A stretch of DNA of 64,000 bases from Cylindrospermum sp. FACHB-282 (GCF_014697195.1 NZ_JACJRJ010000006.1:62001-126000); one strand, 5' to 3'; positions 25,938 through 34,960 are shown, counted from the stretch's first letter. Numbers and translations: made by a program. Notes: generated by a model from the letters alone, not told the origin.

Positions 25938-26783
25938 ATGAATAGTGAAGAAAATCAAATTTTATCAATTTTTCATAGATTAGAAATTGACTCTAAATTA
26001 GAAAGTGTGACCAAGATTTATAATAATGAGTCTATCTTATATGATGGTAGACATTACAATCTACTTTATGAGAATAATTACCTTGAACCCGATATACTAG
26101 TTCGTGACATTCCTTTTTGGATGGATATGGCAAATCGTTATGGTGAGCCAATTTTAGAATTATGTTGTGGTAATGGTAGAATTTCCATTAGTTTAGCAGA
26201 ACAAGGTTGGCAGGTAACGGGGATTGATATTTCCGAATCTATGCTAGAAGAAGCTAGAAGAAAATGCTCTCAAGTAGAATGGATACAAGCTGATGTCCAA
26301 AACTTTGCCCTTGATAAGCAGTTCTCCCTGATAATAATTCCTTTCAACACCCTGGGACATCTTTCAGATTTACAATCAATTGAGAATTGCTTGAAATTGG
26401 TTCGTAAATATCTACAACCAGACGGCAGATTTATTATTGAACTAGAAAATTACTTGCGAGAAGATAACCTAGAATTCTTATTATCTAAAACTCGAAACTT
26501 ATATTCAGTATATGAAGATCCAGACGGAAAAGGTACAGTCGTAGTAACTTATGAAAATGAATTACATTTGCCTCAACAGATATGGATTTGGAAGCTATTT
26601 TTCCAATTAACAGGACAAAAACAAGAAATTGTAGAAGAAATAAAATATCGGTTATATTTCCCAAAAGAGCTAGATATGCTGCTGAAGTATAACGGGTTTA
26701 CAATCGAACATTGGTTTGGTGATTATGATCTAACACCTTTCACTTCGGAATCTCCCCGACAAATATTAATTTGCCGTTCCTAA
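25938..26783 (+). CDS. SAM-dependent class I methyltransferase
   Basis: 281 residues. Motif I LELCCGNGRISISLA (about 72-86), the acidic GIDISE after the second strand, and IPFNTLGHLSD are typical of small-molecule class I methyltransferases. About 60 N-terminal residues precede the core. It follows the NRPS by 48 bp on the same strand, so it probably N- or O-methylates the cluster's product or intermediate. It ends just before an inverted-repeat element. Confidence 0.88.
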   Translation: MNSEENQILSIFHRLEIDSKLESVTKIYNNESILYDGRHYNLLYENNYLEPDILVRDIPFWMDMANRYGEPILELCCGNGRISISLAEQGWQVTGIDISESMLEEARRKCSQVEWIQADVQNFALDKQFSLIIIPFNTLGHLSDLQSIENCLKLVRKYLQPDGRFIIELENYLREDNLEFLLSKTRNLYSVYEDPDGKGTVVVTYENELHLPQQIWIWKLFFQLTGQKQEIVEEIKYRLYFPKELDMLLKYNGFTIEHWFGDYDLTPFTSESPRQILICRS

Positions 26784-26818
26784 TTATTTTGTTCATTTTG
26801 CTGGGGAGGCAACACTGA

Positions 26819-27008
26819 TAAGTGTCAACTTAAGCGAAAAACCTTTGAAAATCTCGTTCCTAGTCTCCGACTAGGAATGCAATCAGTGCGGCTCTGCCGC
26901 TAGGGAGGGGAGGCAGAGCCTCCCAAGGGGCATTCCCAGCCTGAGTCTGGGAACGAGATCATCTCTGAAACCTTTTTCTAGGTTGGATTTCACCTTAAGT
27001 TGACACCA
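26819..27008. mobile_element. 190-bp inverted-repeat element (GTGTCAACTTAAG ends)
   Basis: Ends carry the 13-bp inverted repeat GTGTCAACTTAAG / CTTAAGTTGACAC. Inside, a second nested palindrome pairs ATCTCGTTCC..GACTAGGAATGC with GCATTCCCAGCC..GGGAACGAGAT, and a third pairs GCGGCTCTGCCGC locally. No open frame. Probably a MITE-like element. It fills much of the 483-bp gap between the methyltransferase and the DUF3109 gene; no other copy is in this window. Confidence 0.7.
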
Positions 27009-27266
27009 ATGGGCAAAACTGATAACCAACAATCAAGATAAAATTATTGGTTTGTCTCCTCAAGACTCCTTATTACAATCAACCCAAAAAATTATAAGAT
27101 TTTTAAATAAGGATAGCCGGAATAGTTTCGTTCGAGATTATTAGGTCGAAACTTTGTGTAATAAATCCAAGATGCGCTGACTCTCCTAAGAACGACTAGT
27201 AAACTGATTTTAATACAGCGGATTTACTCCTGTTTTGCATTCCCCCATTCTTTGGGATTAAAACAA

Positions 27267-28034
27267 ATGTCTAATGCTAATCTTCCAGAAAATTTAACAA
27301 CCTTTACGGCTTACCCACAGACAGAACAAGTTTGCCGAGATGAACTTAGTCAAGGTACTCTTGACATTGATTCATTCAAGCAGAATCGTCAGCGTTGCTC
27401 TTTATCTAGCTGTCACGGTATGTGCTGTCATCATGGAACTCACGTCAATCAAGAAACTGCTGAAGTTATTCAAAGAGTCGCTGAAGAAGAAGCAGAGTTT
27501 TTTAAGTCTCTTGGTCTTGACTTACCAAAAGAAGTAATTATCGATGATGAAGATTATGAAGACTTTCCGGTTGAAAAGTTGGAATGGAAAGGTCTATGTT
27601 CGATTAAGAAAACAGCAGTAAAGGAGAAACATATTTCCAGTATTGTGAACGACTATCCAAGGCATTTCAAAAATACATCCTGTGTTTTTTTACTAGATGA
27701 TTCTCGCTGCGGATTACAGGAGCTTTCCAAAGCAAAAGGATTACATCCCTGGCACTATAAACCATTCACCTGTTGGCTTTTCCCAATTCTGATTGCTCCA
27801 GGGCAGAATCAACCGGAAATAGTTTTACCCAGTCCTGAAACTGAACCTTGGTATTTTCCAGAGTATGGCTATGATGGTTTCTTCACAAAAGTGCCTTGTG
27901 GTCAATATTCTGAGTGTGGGCAACTAGGTTATATTTTATTGCAGGAAGAACTAAAGTTTTTGTCAGAGATTGTGGGTCGAAACTTTGGGCAAGAAATTCA
28001 AGATGCGATCGCTAACTCTGCTGAGAGTGATTAA
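27267..28034 (+). CDS. DUF3109/YkgJ-type cysteine-rich protein
   Basis: 255 residues from ATG 27267 (the frame also opens at TTG 27252). Cysteine clusters CSLSSCHGMCCHHG near residue 45-58, then GLCSIKK, CVFLLDDSRCGLQ, FTCWLFP and CGQYSECGQ make it a metal- or iron-sulfur-binding candidate of the DUF3109/YkgJ group, whose biochemical role is not settled. It is convergent with the MATE gene and overlaps its stop by 4 bp. It may be a cluster member or a neighbour. Confidence 0.75.
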   Translation: MSNANLPENLTTFTAYPQTEQVCRDELSQGTLDIDSFKQNRQRCSLSSCHGMCCHHGTHVNQETAEVIQRVAEEEAEFFKSLGLDLPKEVIIDDEDYEDFPVEKLEWKGLCSIKKTAVKEKHISSIVNDYPRHFKNTSCVFLLDDSRCGLQELSKAKGLHPWHYKPFTCWLFPILIAPGQNQPEIVLPSPETEPWYFPEYGYDGFFTKVPCGQYSECGQLGYILLQEELKFLSEIVGRNFGQEIQDAIANSAESD

Positions 28035-29464
28035 GAAACTGATTTGAATACAGGCGTTTGATCCTCATCTGTGGCTAGACTCCTGTCTGGCTTTTCCTCA
28101 TCCTCGCTAGGTTGGATAATCTCAGAAGTTGAAAGGTAAAAACGATAGATTAAAAACAGTGTGGCTAGTGTGGTTCCTATCGTTAACCCTGACCACAAAC
28201 CGATAGAACCCCAATTGAGATGAAAGCAAAGCAGGTAGCCGCAAGTCATACCAACACACCACTGAAACAGGATGTTAATCAATAAAGGTAAGCGGGTGTC
28301 TTGGATGCCCAGCAACGTCCCTAAAGCAATCAGGTTAAGTCCGAAAGCGATGAGAAAAAGTGAGGCAATTCTCAACAAGGGGATTGCAGACGTGATTGCT
28401 AGGACGTTATCTAAATTACTGGCATCTAAATAGATGGTGGCAATCTGCTCTGGAAATAGACATATAGCAACGGCAATCAGGCTCATTGCTGCTAAACCAA
28501 TGGCAATTGCTGCAAATCCTGCCCTCTTTGCACTCCTTGGGTCATTCTGACCGATCATTTGTCCAACTCGCGTCATGGTAGCGTAAGAGATCGCTGTCGG
28601 CACAATCAAAGATACTTCTAGAGTTTGCACGACAATTTCATTGGCTGCTAGCAAGGTTGTTCCCATGTAGCCACTCAGCAAGGCAATCAGGGTAAACAAG
28701 ATCAATGAGGAGGCGTATTCCAATCCAAGGGGCCAGCCATTTTGCCAAAGTTCGGCAAACACATGTTTATTGAACTGTAGAGAAGCAAATAGTTTGTATT
28801 CTTTAAACCAAGGATGGAAACCAATTACGGCGGCAGCAGCTAGGAAATTCACCCAGTAGACAAAGGTGCCAGCCCAACCAATGCCCGCTAATCCTAGAGG
28901 TGGCAAGCCTAGATGACCAAAGATTAAAAGGTAGTTAGCAGTAATATTGAGGGGAATACTAGTCAGAGCGATCGCACTAATAAGTTGGGGGCGATTGACG
29001 GCAGTTGCAACCTCTTTAAGGATGAAGAACCCCACTGCTGCCGGTAAACTCCAAACAATGGCTCTTAAATAAGTACTAGCTAGGGCTACTGTGTTTTCTT
29101 GTTGACCCGATAGCATCAAAATCGAGTCCAGATGCCAAGTGAGCAACATCATTGGTAAAGACAGAGCAACCACCAGCCAGAGTCCTTGGGCGAAGATTTG
29201 GCGAATGCGCTCTGTGTTGTCGGCGCCAAAGGCTTCAGCTGCTAGGGGACTGGCTCCTTCTATAACCCCCATACAAATAAGAAGTAGGGTATAGAAGGTG
29301 ATGACACCCAAAGCGCCGGCAGCGAGGGATTGAATGCCCAAGAATCCCATCATGACGGTATTTACAAAACCAACAGCCGCCTCAGCGAGCTGAATGCCCC
29401 CCAAAGGAACTGCTAAATGTAGGGTAGCAAAAACTTCTGATAGGAATTTTGAAGGCGATCGCAT
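28031..29464 (-). CDS. MATE-family efflux transporter
   Basis: 477 residues with about twelve hydrophobic segments and family landmarks LAEAAVGFVNTVMMGFLGIQ, EGASPLAAEAFGA and, in the second half, YATMTRVGQMIGQNDP. MATE proteins export small cationic or polyketide/peptide molecules by Na+ or H+ antiport in the inner membrane. Facing the biosynthetic genes tail to tail, it is a candidate exporter for the cluster product. The start lies directly at a HIP1 site (29455-29462). A broken copy of this gene is at 30371-30685. Confidence 0.92.
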   Translation of the reverse strand: MRSPSKFLSEVFATLHLAVPLGGIQLAEAAVGFVNTVMMGFLGIQSLAAGALGVITFYTLLLICMGVIEGASPLAAEAFGADNTERIRQIFAQGLWLVVALSLPMMLLTWHLDSILMLSGQQENTVALASTYLRAIVWSLPAAVGFFILKEVATAVNRPQLISAIALTSIPLNITANYLLIFGHLGLPPLGLAGIGWAGTFVYWVNFLAAAAVIGFHPWFKEYKLFASLQFNKHVFAELWQNGWPLGLEYASSLILFTLIALLSGYMGTTLLAANEIVVQTLEVSLIVPTAISYATMTRVGQMIGQNDPRSAKRAGFAAIAIGLAAMSLIAVAICLFPEQIATIYLDASNLDNVLAITSAIPLLRIASLFLIAFGLNLIALGTLLGIQDTRLPLLINILFQWCVGMTCGYLLCFHLNWGSIGLWSGLTIGTTLATLFLIYRFYLSTSEIIQPSEDEEKPDRSLATDEDQTPVFKSVS

Positions 29465-29576
29465 CGAATCAACTGCTCCTGAATTGGATTTGGAGTATCT
29501 CTTATGTCAGTGTATCAATATATTAAGATTCCCCAAATCAAAGGCGCTAGGTAGAATGCCGGTACTGCCAATTTAG

Positions 29577-29732
29577 TTCTACCCCGTAGATAAAAGCAAA
29601 GGATATACTAAAACATTAGCGACTGATCTACTTCAACAAGTATTAAATAGCAACATCCATAGTGTCGCCCAAAGAAATGGCTTAAGTGATGAAGAAGTTG
29701 AATCAATGTTAAAGAAGTATCGCAAATATTAA
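29577..29732 (+). pseudogene. Fragment of an ISL3-like transposase N-terminal region
   Basis: The frame reads DKSKGYTKTLATDLLQQVL, then NIHSVAQRNGLSDEEVESML and a stop (29730). This resembles the helix-turn-helix region of ISL3-type transposases. No ribosome binding site, no upstream start and no remainder of the gene. Tentative. Confidence 0.4.
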
Positions 29733-29746
29733 ACTTTTAAATAATA

Positions 29747-30271
29747 TTATTTATGATTTATATAATTAAGATTTTCTAAACTCCATCTTCCATAATATCC
29801 AGTAGATTTTAATTTTTCTGCATACATATTAACTTTTTGTAGATTTTGAACTGTAAAGTTTATAAATGGATCTCGCCTTGTGTAAACACCATCTATATTA
29901 AAATCATCAAGTGGATGACCACTGAAAGCAATTAAACAGAGAGGAGATATGAGATTATTTAAATTTTTGGTAAACTGCTTCATCTCCTCTAATGAGAGAG
30001 CTTGTTTATCTGGATGAATAACTATCATTACTTCGTGATATTCATCTGTTTTAAATTCATTGATTAAATCTAGAACTTTTGCATCTAAACCCAATTTTTC
30101 AGAGTAGTCAAAATTAGAAATTTTATATACAATTTTATTTTCCTGACGAAATTTATTTACAAAGGGGCAAATGGGCATATTGTCAAAAACAGGATTTGGC
30201 TTTTCTATAAATTTTTCCATGTGATCTATCATAGTAATAATCACTTCATCATCATTATTGTGTAGGTTCAT
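29747..30271 (-). CDS. Hypothetical protein, unrecognised
   Basis: 174 residues, no signal peptide or membrane segment. Visible features are FDNMPICPFVNKFR near residue 29, a YHEVMIVIHPDK strand and a conserved-looking end TRRDPFINFTVQNLQ..GRWSLENL. The pattern of a Pro-Cys-Pro segment followed by alternating strands suggests a small enzyme-like domain, but I cannot name it. It is isolated between transporter debris on both sides. Confidence 0.6.
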   Translation of the reverse strand: MNLHNNDDEVIITMIDHMEKFIEKPNPVFDNMPICPFVNKFRQENKIVYKISNFDYSEKLGLDAKVLDLINEFKTDEYHEVMIVIHPDKQALSLEEMKQFTKNLNNLISPLCLIAFSGHPLDDFNIDGVYTRRDPFINFTVQNLQKVNMYAEKLKSTGYYGRWSLENLNYINHK

Positions 30272-30370
30272 AAATTTTTAAAACTTTGTCAGGATTTATC
30301 GGGAAGTAAAGGGAAAATACAGGTACTTCAGCATATCCAAAATATCCACAAAAATAATAGCACTATTTTT

Positions 30371-30685
30371 CAGCCATTTTGCCAAAGTTCGACAAATACA
30401 TCTCTATTGAACTTTAAAGAAGCGAATAGTTTGTATTCTTTAAACCAAGGGTGGAAAGCAATTACGGCAGCAGCAGCGAGAAAATTTACCCAGTAGACAA
30501 AAGTGCCAGCCCAACCAATCCCCGCTAATCCTAGAGGTGGCAAGCCTAATTTACCAAAGATTAAAAGGTAGTTGGCGAGAATACTCAGGGGAATTCTAGT
30601 CAGGGCGATCGCATTAAGTCAACTGCTCCTGAATTGTCTTAAGAGTATCTCTCATCTCGGTGTATCAAGACATTCACTTCCCCCA
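30371..30685 (-). pseudogene. MATE transporter pseudogene with internal deletion at HIP1 sites
   Basis: 30371-30612 matches 28734-28975 of the intact MATE gene without gaps (constant offset 1637), and 30605-30685 matches the start and upstream region of that gene from 29455 on. The two parts meet exactly at GCGATCGC (30605-30612), equivalent to the HIP1 sites at 28968-28975 and 29455-29462. About 487 bp are therefore missing, the frame breaks right after the start (MRSP then stop), and the 3' part of the gene is absent. Confidence 0.85.
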
Positions 30686-31065
30686 AATAGCCAGCACTAG
30701 CTTAAATGCCACAATGGAGCGATCGCTTGATTTTTTACACTTCCTTATTGCCACTAGGGACAAGTTCACCCGTAATTGCTTCATTTTCAGTGTTTCCAGC
30801 CCTAGCCCCTGGTTGTGTTATCAATGGATATACTTATTTTTCCTAAAAATGTGCTTAATATAGCAGTAGAGTTGGAATCTGCTGTTTGAAGTTTTTGGAG
30901 TGCGTTAGCGGAGCCTACCGTAGGTATCGCTTTTGAAGCTGGAACTTATATATAATTGAAGCAGAAGCCTTGGAAAATCAGTAAAAGCAATGCGGGTGTA
31001 GCAATAGGTTCTCCCAAACCATTATGCTATTTAATGCATGATACTTGGAACTCAACACTCACTCA

Positions 31066-31413
31066 ATGGCAAAAACACCAATTGCTCTCTATCGACAGGG
31101 CAATGCTAGTTCTCCCAGAATGGAAAACGTTCGACCTAATAAGGATATTGCTACTTATGATAAAGATGGTCAAACTTGGGTCATGACTACTTTAGCAGAT
31201 GGCAAATCACCTGGAGGAATTTCGACATTTGCGAATCAAGGATATGGACAGAACTGGTGGAAACTAGAGTCTGGTACTGAACTTCCAGAGCAACTAGAAT
31301 TAGTTAACGACTACGATAACCACTGGTTGTGGAAACCAAGTAAAACAATGCCAATAGATGAATATAAAGCAGCCCTTCAATTAATAGGTACATATTTCTG
31401 TAAAGTGAATTAA
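31066..31413 (+). CDS. Small toxin-like protein, resembles Tse2-type ADP-ribosyltransferase fold
   Basis: 115 residues from ATG 31066 (the frame opens at TTG 31045). Features: LYRQGNASSPR at the start, RPNKDIATYDKDGQTWV, a GGISTF motif, WWKLESGTELPEQLELV and HWLWKPSKTMPIDEYKAAL. This layout (LYR, GG-STF, W-LP-GT-LP, H-MP) resembles the Tse2 toxin family as I remember it; Tse2 acts in the cytoplasm. No secretion signal. A small acidic helical gene follows 78 bp later and could be its immunity protein. No clear ribosome binding site. Confidence 0.5.
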   Translation: MAKTPIALYRQGNASSPRMENVRPNKDIATYDKDGQTWVMTTLADGKSPGGISTFANQGYGQNWWKLESGTELPEQLELVNDYDNHWLWKPSKTMPIDEYKAALQLIGTYFCKVN

Positions 31414-31491
31414 TAGCGATAAAAATTATATATTGTTTATGATTTAGAAAATTTTTCTGTTCATCCCGATATTGTGTCTAAGGAGTTGCAA

Positions 31492-31767
31492 ATGAATCTA
31501 TCTTTTAAAGATATACAGTTCATTGTAGAAGCAATTGAACTTCTGATTGAGAAATATCAAGAACGGCTCAAGGAAATTGAAGATATAGATGAAGACGAGG
31601 CTTCTGATATTGGCAATGACACTATGTTTCTCGAATCACTTCATAGAAAACTGGGGGATAATTTGAAGAAGAGTATTTCGCCAGAGCAAATATCATCTCT
31701 TGAAGAACACAACAAGGAATTAGCTAAGATTTTAGAGGAAGATACTATATTAATTCAAAATTATTGA
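31492..31767 (+). CDS. Small acidic helical protein, possible immunity partner
   Basis: 91 residues from ATG 31492, chosen because AAGGAG lies at 31480-31485, although the frame opens at GTG 31474. Predicted all-helical and acidic (AIELLIEKYQERLKEIEDID, ESLHRKLGDNLKKSI), with the size and start (MNLSFKDI) reminiscent of Tsi2-type immunity proteins. The link to the upstream toxin-like gene is by position and character only. Confidence 0.55.
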   Translation: MNLSFKDIQFIVEAIELLIEKYQERLKEIEDIDEDEASDIGNDTMFLESLHRKLGDNLKKSISPEQISSLEEHNKELAKILEEDTILIQNY

Positions 31768-31812
31768 CAATCGAAAGCCAGCCTAAAAAAGATAGCCCCG
31801 TCTAATATAAAA

Positions 31813-32010
31813 ATGGAAGATTGGTTACGTCGTAGAAAATTGGGAATTAGTTTAGAGGAAAGAGCATCAATGATGCAAGATAATACATTGGAGAGCTTGC
31901 AAGAGTTACGTTTGTCATATTTTTTAAAAAAGCCAGCTTCAAAATTACCAATTGAGGATCGATTAATTTTGGCATACGCGATTACTGAATCCCTTCTTCA
32001 GGAAGAATAA
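31813..32010 (+). CDS. Hypothetical 65-residue protein
   Basis: Short charged protein (MEDWLRRRKLGISLEER, LPIEDRLILAYAITESLLQ), helical in outlook, 45 bp after the possible immunity gene on the same strand. No known family. It could be a regulator or second immunity component of the small cluster. Confidence 0.45.
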   Translation: MEDWLRRRKLGISLEERASMMQDNTLESLQELRLSYFLKKPASKLPIEDRLILAYAITESLLQEE

Positions 32011-32054
32011 AACACACAGTATGCATTCAGCAACGCCAAGCTGTAATTATGTTG

Positions 32055-32885
32055 TTAATTTCCCTTTTCCACCCCCGTAATTTGGGAAATTAACTCTGAG
32101 GCTTGATTAATTAACTCAGTATCAATATCAATTTGATAATTGCCTTGATTTAAAACACCCATCACAACTTTTGCTAAATCTGCATTACCTTTCCTCGCAC
32201 CTAAACCATTAATCGCGCATTCAATTTGCCTGACACCGCAATTTAAAGCTATAAGCGAATTATCTACCGCCATACCTAAATCATCATGGCAATGTACAGA
32301 AACAATAGCTTGATCAATATTTGGCACGCAATTAAAAATCATTTGCAGAAGTTGGGAAAATTCTGCTGGTGAAGACAAACCTAAGCTATCGGGAATACTA
32401 ATTGTATTCGCACCGCTTTTAATCGCCGTTTCAATAGCTTTACACAAAAAATCTGCCTGACTTCTGGGAGCATCAAAAGCACTCCATTCCACATCATCAC
32501 AGTAATTCCGTGCTAGAGAAACACTATCTTTAATTGTTGATAATACTTGCACTTCGCCGAGTTTCGACTGATTTTTAATATTTACCGGAGTGTAAGTATG
32601 AATTCTGCCTCTAGCCGCTGGTTTAATTGCTTCAGCAACACTAATTATTTCATTTTTCTGTGAACTTGCTAATCCACAAATCGTAGCATTTTTAATTATT
32701 TTCGAGATATTAAAAACTTCATCAAAATCCTTTTGCGAATTGCCTGGATAAGCAACTTCAATAATATCTACTCCCATTGCTTCCAGCAGTTGGGACATGG
32801 TAATCTTTTGTTGGAGATTCATTTTGACACCAGGCATAAGTTCGCCATCACGCATGGTGGTGTCAAAAACTATCACTTTAGTCAT
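32055..32885 (-). CDS. Isopropylmalate/homocitrate synthase-like (HMGL-like) enzyme, catalytic barrel only
   Basis: 276 residues, covering only the TIM barrel of the LeuA/NifV family. FDTTMRDGE at the start carries the metal-binding Asp and the Arg-Asp pair, and VSVHCHDDLGMAVDNSLIAL supplies the metal His residues. NGLGARKGNADL is the following loop. Full LeuA has over 500 residues with a C-terminal regulatory domain, which is absent here, so feedback by leucine is unlikely. It condenses acetyl-CoA with a 2-oxo acid by family logic; the true substrate is unknown. It is directly downstream of the RNB gene (15 bp), probably cotranscribed. Confidence 0.8.
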   Translation of the reverse strand: MTKVIVFDTTMRDGELMPGVKMNLQQKITMSQLLEAMGVDIIEVAYPGNSQKDFDEVFNISKIIKNATICGLASSQKNEIISVAEAIKPAARGRIHTYTPVNIKNQSKLGEVQVLSTIKDSVSLARNYCDDVEWSAFDAPRSQADFLCKAIETAIKSGANTISIPDSLGLSSPAEFSQLLQMIFNCVPNIDQAIVSVHCHDDLGMAVDNSLIALNCGVRQIECAINGLGARKGNADLAKVVMGVLNQGNYQIDIDTELINQASELISQITGVEKGN

Positions 32886-32899
32886 TTGTCAAGTATGGT

Positions 32900-34960
32900 T
32901 TAATTACCGCTGACTAAGCTTTCTTGATACATTATTTCCTGAAACTGAATCATATCTTTTTGCGGATCGGAGAGTCCGACTTTGACTAATAATTGTTCAC
33001 CCAAATTCACAGAACGCTTGAAGGTCATTGGCAACTGCAAGCCGATATCTTCTAACAAAATTAGCGCTAAATTGCTATCTTCTCGCAACCACATTAAGAC
33101 TGTAATCTGCCAAACTTGCTCAGGATGACGGCGCAAATATTCTAAAGCATAATATCGATTAGTTTGTCGTTCCACCATCGTCACCTCTTGGGTGATACTG
33201 GTGACATTCATCATCACTTCTTTAAGTTGTTCGGCGGAGAAGGGCAAAATTGCGCCCCGTAAGTGGGCTTTGAGTTGAAAGTGGGTCAGTAAGTCACTGT
33301 AACGACGAATGGGGGAAGTAGCCTGGGTGTAGGTAGCCAAGCCTAAACCAGCATGGCGCACAGGCGTAATGCTCATTTCACTTTTGGGCATACAACGACG
33401 CATGGCGCAGGCACGGACGAATCCGGCTGGGAGTAGAAGCAATTCTTCGTCTGGGGGTAATTCTGGTTGTGGTTGACCACGAAATGGTAGAGGTATGTTA
33501 TGAGTTTGGCCGTAACGCGCCGCCACTTCACCAGCCAAAATCATCATTTCTGCTACTAACTGGCGCGATGAGGAATCATCTAAAATGTCAATGTTGATCT
33601 CGCCATCTTTGACTTTGATCATCGCCTCTGGCATATTGATGCTGATGGCACCTTGGTTATATCGCCAAGATTTGCGCTGTTTTGCCCAATTTGCGATCGC
33701 CTCTATTTCTGGTTCAGCCTCCACTCCTAACTCCAGCATCTCATCTACATCTTCATAGGTGAGGCGATAAGTGGGCTTAATCAGGCTGGGATGAATGCTG
33801 TAATCTGCTACTGCCCCAGTTGCATCTAAAATAATCCCAAAACTCAGGGCGCAAGAAATTCTTCCCTGTACCAAACTCATGGGCCCAGTAGCCAATACCT
33901 CCGGGAACATGGGAATCATCCCTGTCGGCAAATAAACTGTACTGCCGCGCTTTCTGGCTTCTAGGTCTAATTCATCTTCCGGTACTAACCACCGGGTAGG
34001 ATCGGCAATATGCACCCACAGGCGTTGCCGTCCATCCGAAAGTAATTCCCAACTCAGACCATCATCTATTTCTGTGGTGCTTTCGTCATCAATGGTGTAC
34101 ACCTTCAGGTGAGTCAAATCCAGACGATTTGCATCTAAGTCAGTTGGCGGAAAATCCAAACGCTGTTGCGCCACTTCTAATACCTTATTAGGAAACTGAA
34201 CCGGAATTGAAGAACGACGCAGGAACAAGTTTTCATGGGGACTCCACCAACCTAAGTCGATCAACAGTTGAAAGGCTGCCTGGGGAGTTGCAGAACGTCC
34301 CAGCATGGTCATAGTTTCCAATACTGGAGCACCTGGAGGATAGGCACGAGCCAAAGCATCGTAATTTACCCCCATCCGCACGATGTCCGCCATTAGGGCT
34401 GCATATTTTTCCAGTCCTTCTAAGCGCTGGCGATCGTGTCGCTGCCATTCTACTGCTTCACCCTTGAGCGCCTGTTCTACGCGAGCTAAAAATTCCTGCT
34501 GTCCCTTAGCTTTTTGCGATTCTACTTCTATCTGGTGTTGACGTTCTGCCACTTGAGCAGCAGTTCTCGGCTCGTAGGCCTCTCCTTTTTGCTTGAAATA
34601 GAGTTTGTCCTCTGATAACAAGCAATAGGCGGCGTAAGAATGGGGCCCGGACGATTCCGAATACAACAGATTCGCCATTTGAGATGGGGTAACTGTTTCC
34701 CCATCCTCTACCAATAATTCCCAAGCCACAGACAAGCTAGATGGATCTAAGTAAGGCTGAACCTGCTCCAAAAAGCTGGCAATCTCAGATGGCTTGTAGG
34801 TTTGTCCGTTAACTGTGTAGGTAATTTGTCTAGGCGCGAGGCTGTGGGATTGACCGCGTTCATCTACCACAAACCAACGGGTCTTGCCGTCTGGGCGGTC
34901 TACTACACCCAGACGACGATCGCCTTGAACCCTAAATTCAACCAGCGTCCCCTTCTCCAC
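32900..34960 (-). CDS. RNB-domain 3'-5' exoribonuclease (RNase II/R family)
   Basis: 686 residues. The RNB core is visible as YTIDDESTTEIDDGLSWE (Asp cluster of the magnesium site) followed by RLWVHIADPTRWLVPEDELD, with TSPIRRYSDLLTHFQLKAHL near residue 560-580 for RNA binding. N-terminal cold-shock-like part is FRVQGDRRLGVVDRPDGKTRW. Degrades RNA processively in the cytoplasm. It follows rpmG and rpsR on the same strand, an arrangement conserved in cyanobacteria, with a 213-bp gap. Confidence 0.93.
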   Translation of the reverse strand: MEKGTLVEFRVQGDRRLGVVDRPDGKTRWFVVDERGQSHSLAPRQITYTVNGQTYKPSEIASFLEQVQPYLDPSSLSVAWELLVEDGETVTPSQMANLLYSESSGPHSYAAYCLLSEDKLYFKQKGEAYEPRTAAQVAERQHQIEVESQKAKGQQEFLARVEQALKGEAVEWQRHDRQRLEGLEKYAALMADIVRMGVNYDALARAYPPGAPVLETMTMLGRSATPQAAFQLLIDLGWWSPHENLFLRRSSIPVQFPNKVLEVAQQRLDFPPTDLDANRLDLTHLKVYTIDDESTTEIDDGLSWELLSDGRQRLWVHIADPTRWLVPEDELDLEARKRGSTVYLPTGMIPMFPEVLATGPMSLVQGRISCALSFGIILDATGAVADYSIHPSLIKPTYRLTYEDVDEMLELGVEAEPEIEAIANWAKQRKSWRYNQGAISINMPEAMIKVKDGEINIDILDDSSSRQLVAEMMILAGEVAARYGQTHNIPLPFRGQPQPELPPDEELLLLPAGFVRACAMRRCMPKSEMSITPVRHAGLGLATYTQATSPIRRYSDLLTHFQLKAHLRGAILPFSAEQLKEVMMNVTSITQEVTMVERQTNRYYALEYLRRHPEQVWQITVLMWLREDSNLALILLEDIGLQLPMTFKRSVNLGEQLLVKVGLSDPQKDMIQFQEIMYQESLVSGN

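Noticed and set aside
26855-26958. Palindromic blocks suspected to be a CRISPR array
   Set aside because: The blocks are inverted, not direct, repeats and lie symmetrically inside terminal inverted repeats, so an inverted-repeat element fits better.
30660-31186. Two short plus-strand frames between the MATE pseudogene and the toxin-like gene
   Set aside because: Neither has a ribosome binding site or recognisable sequence; one overlaps the toxin-like gene out of frame.
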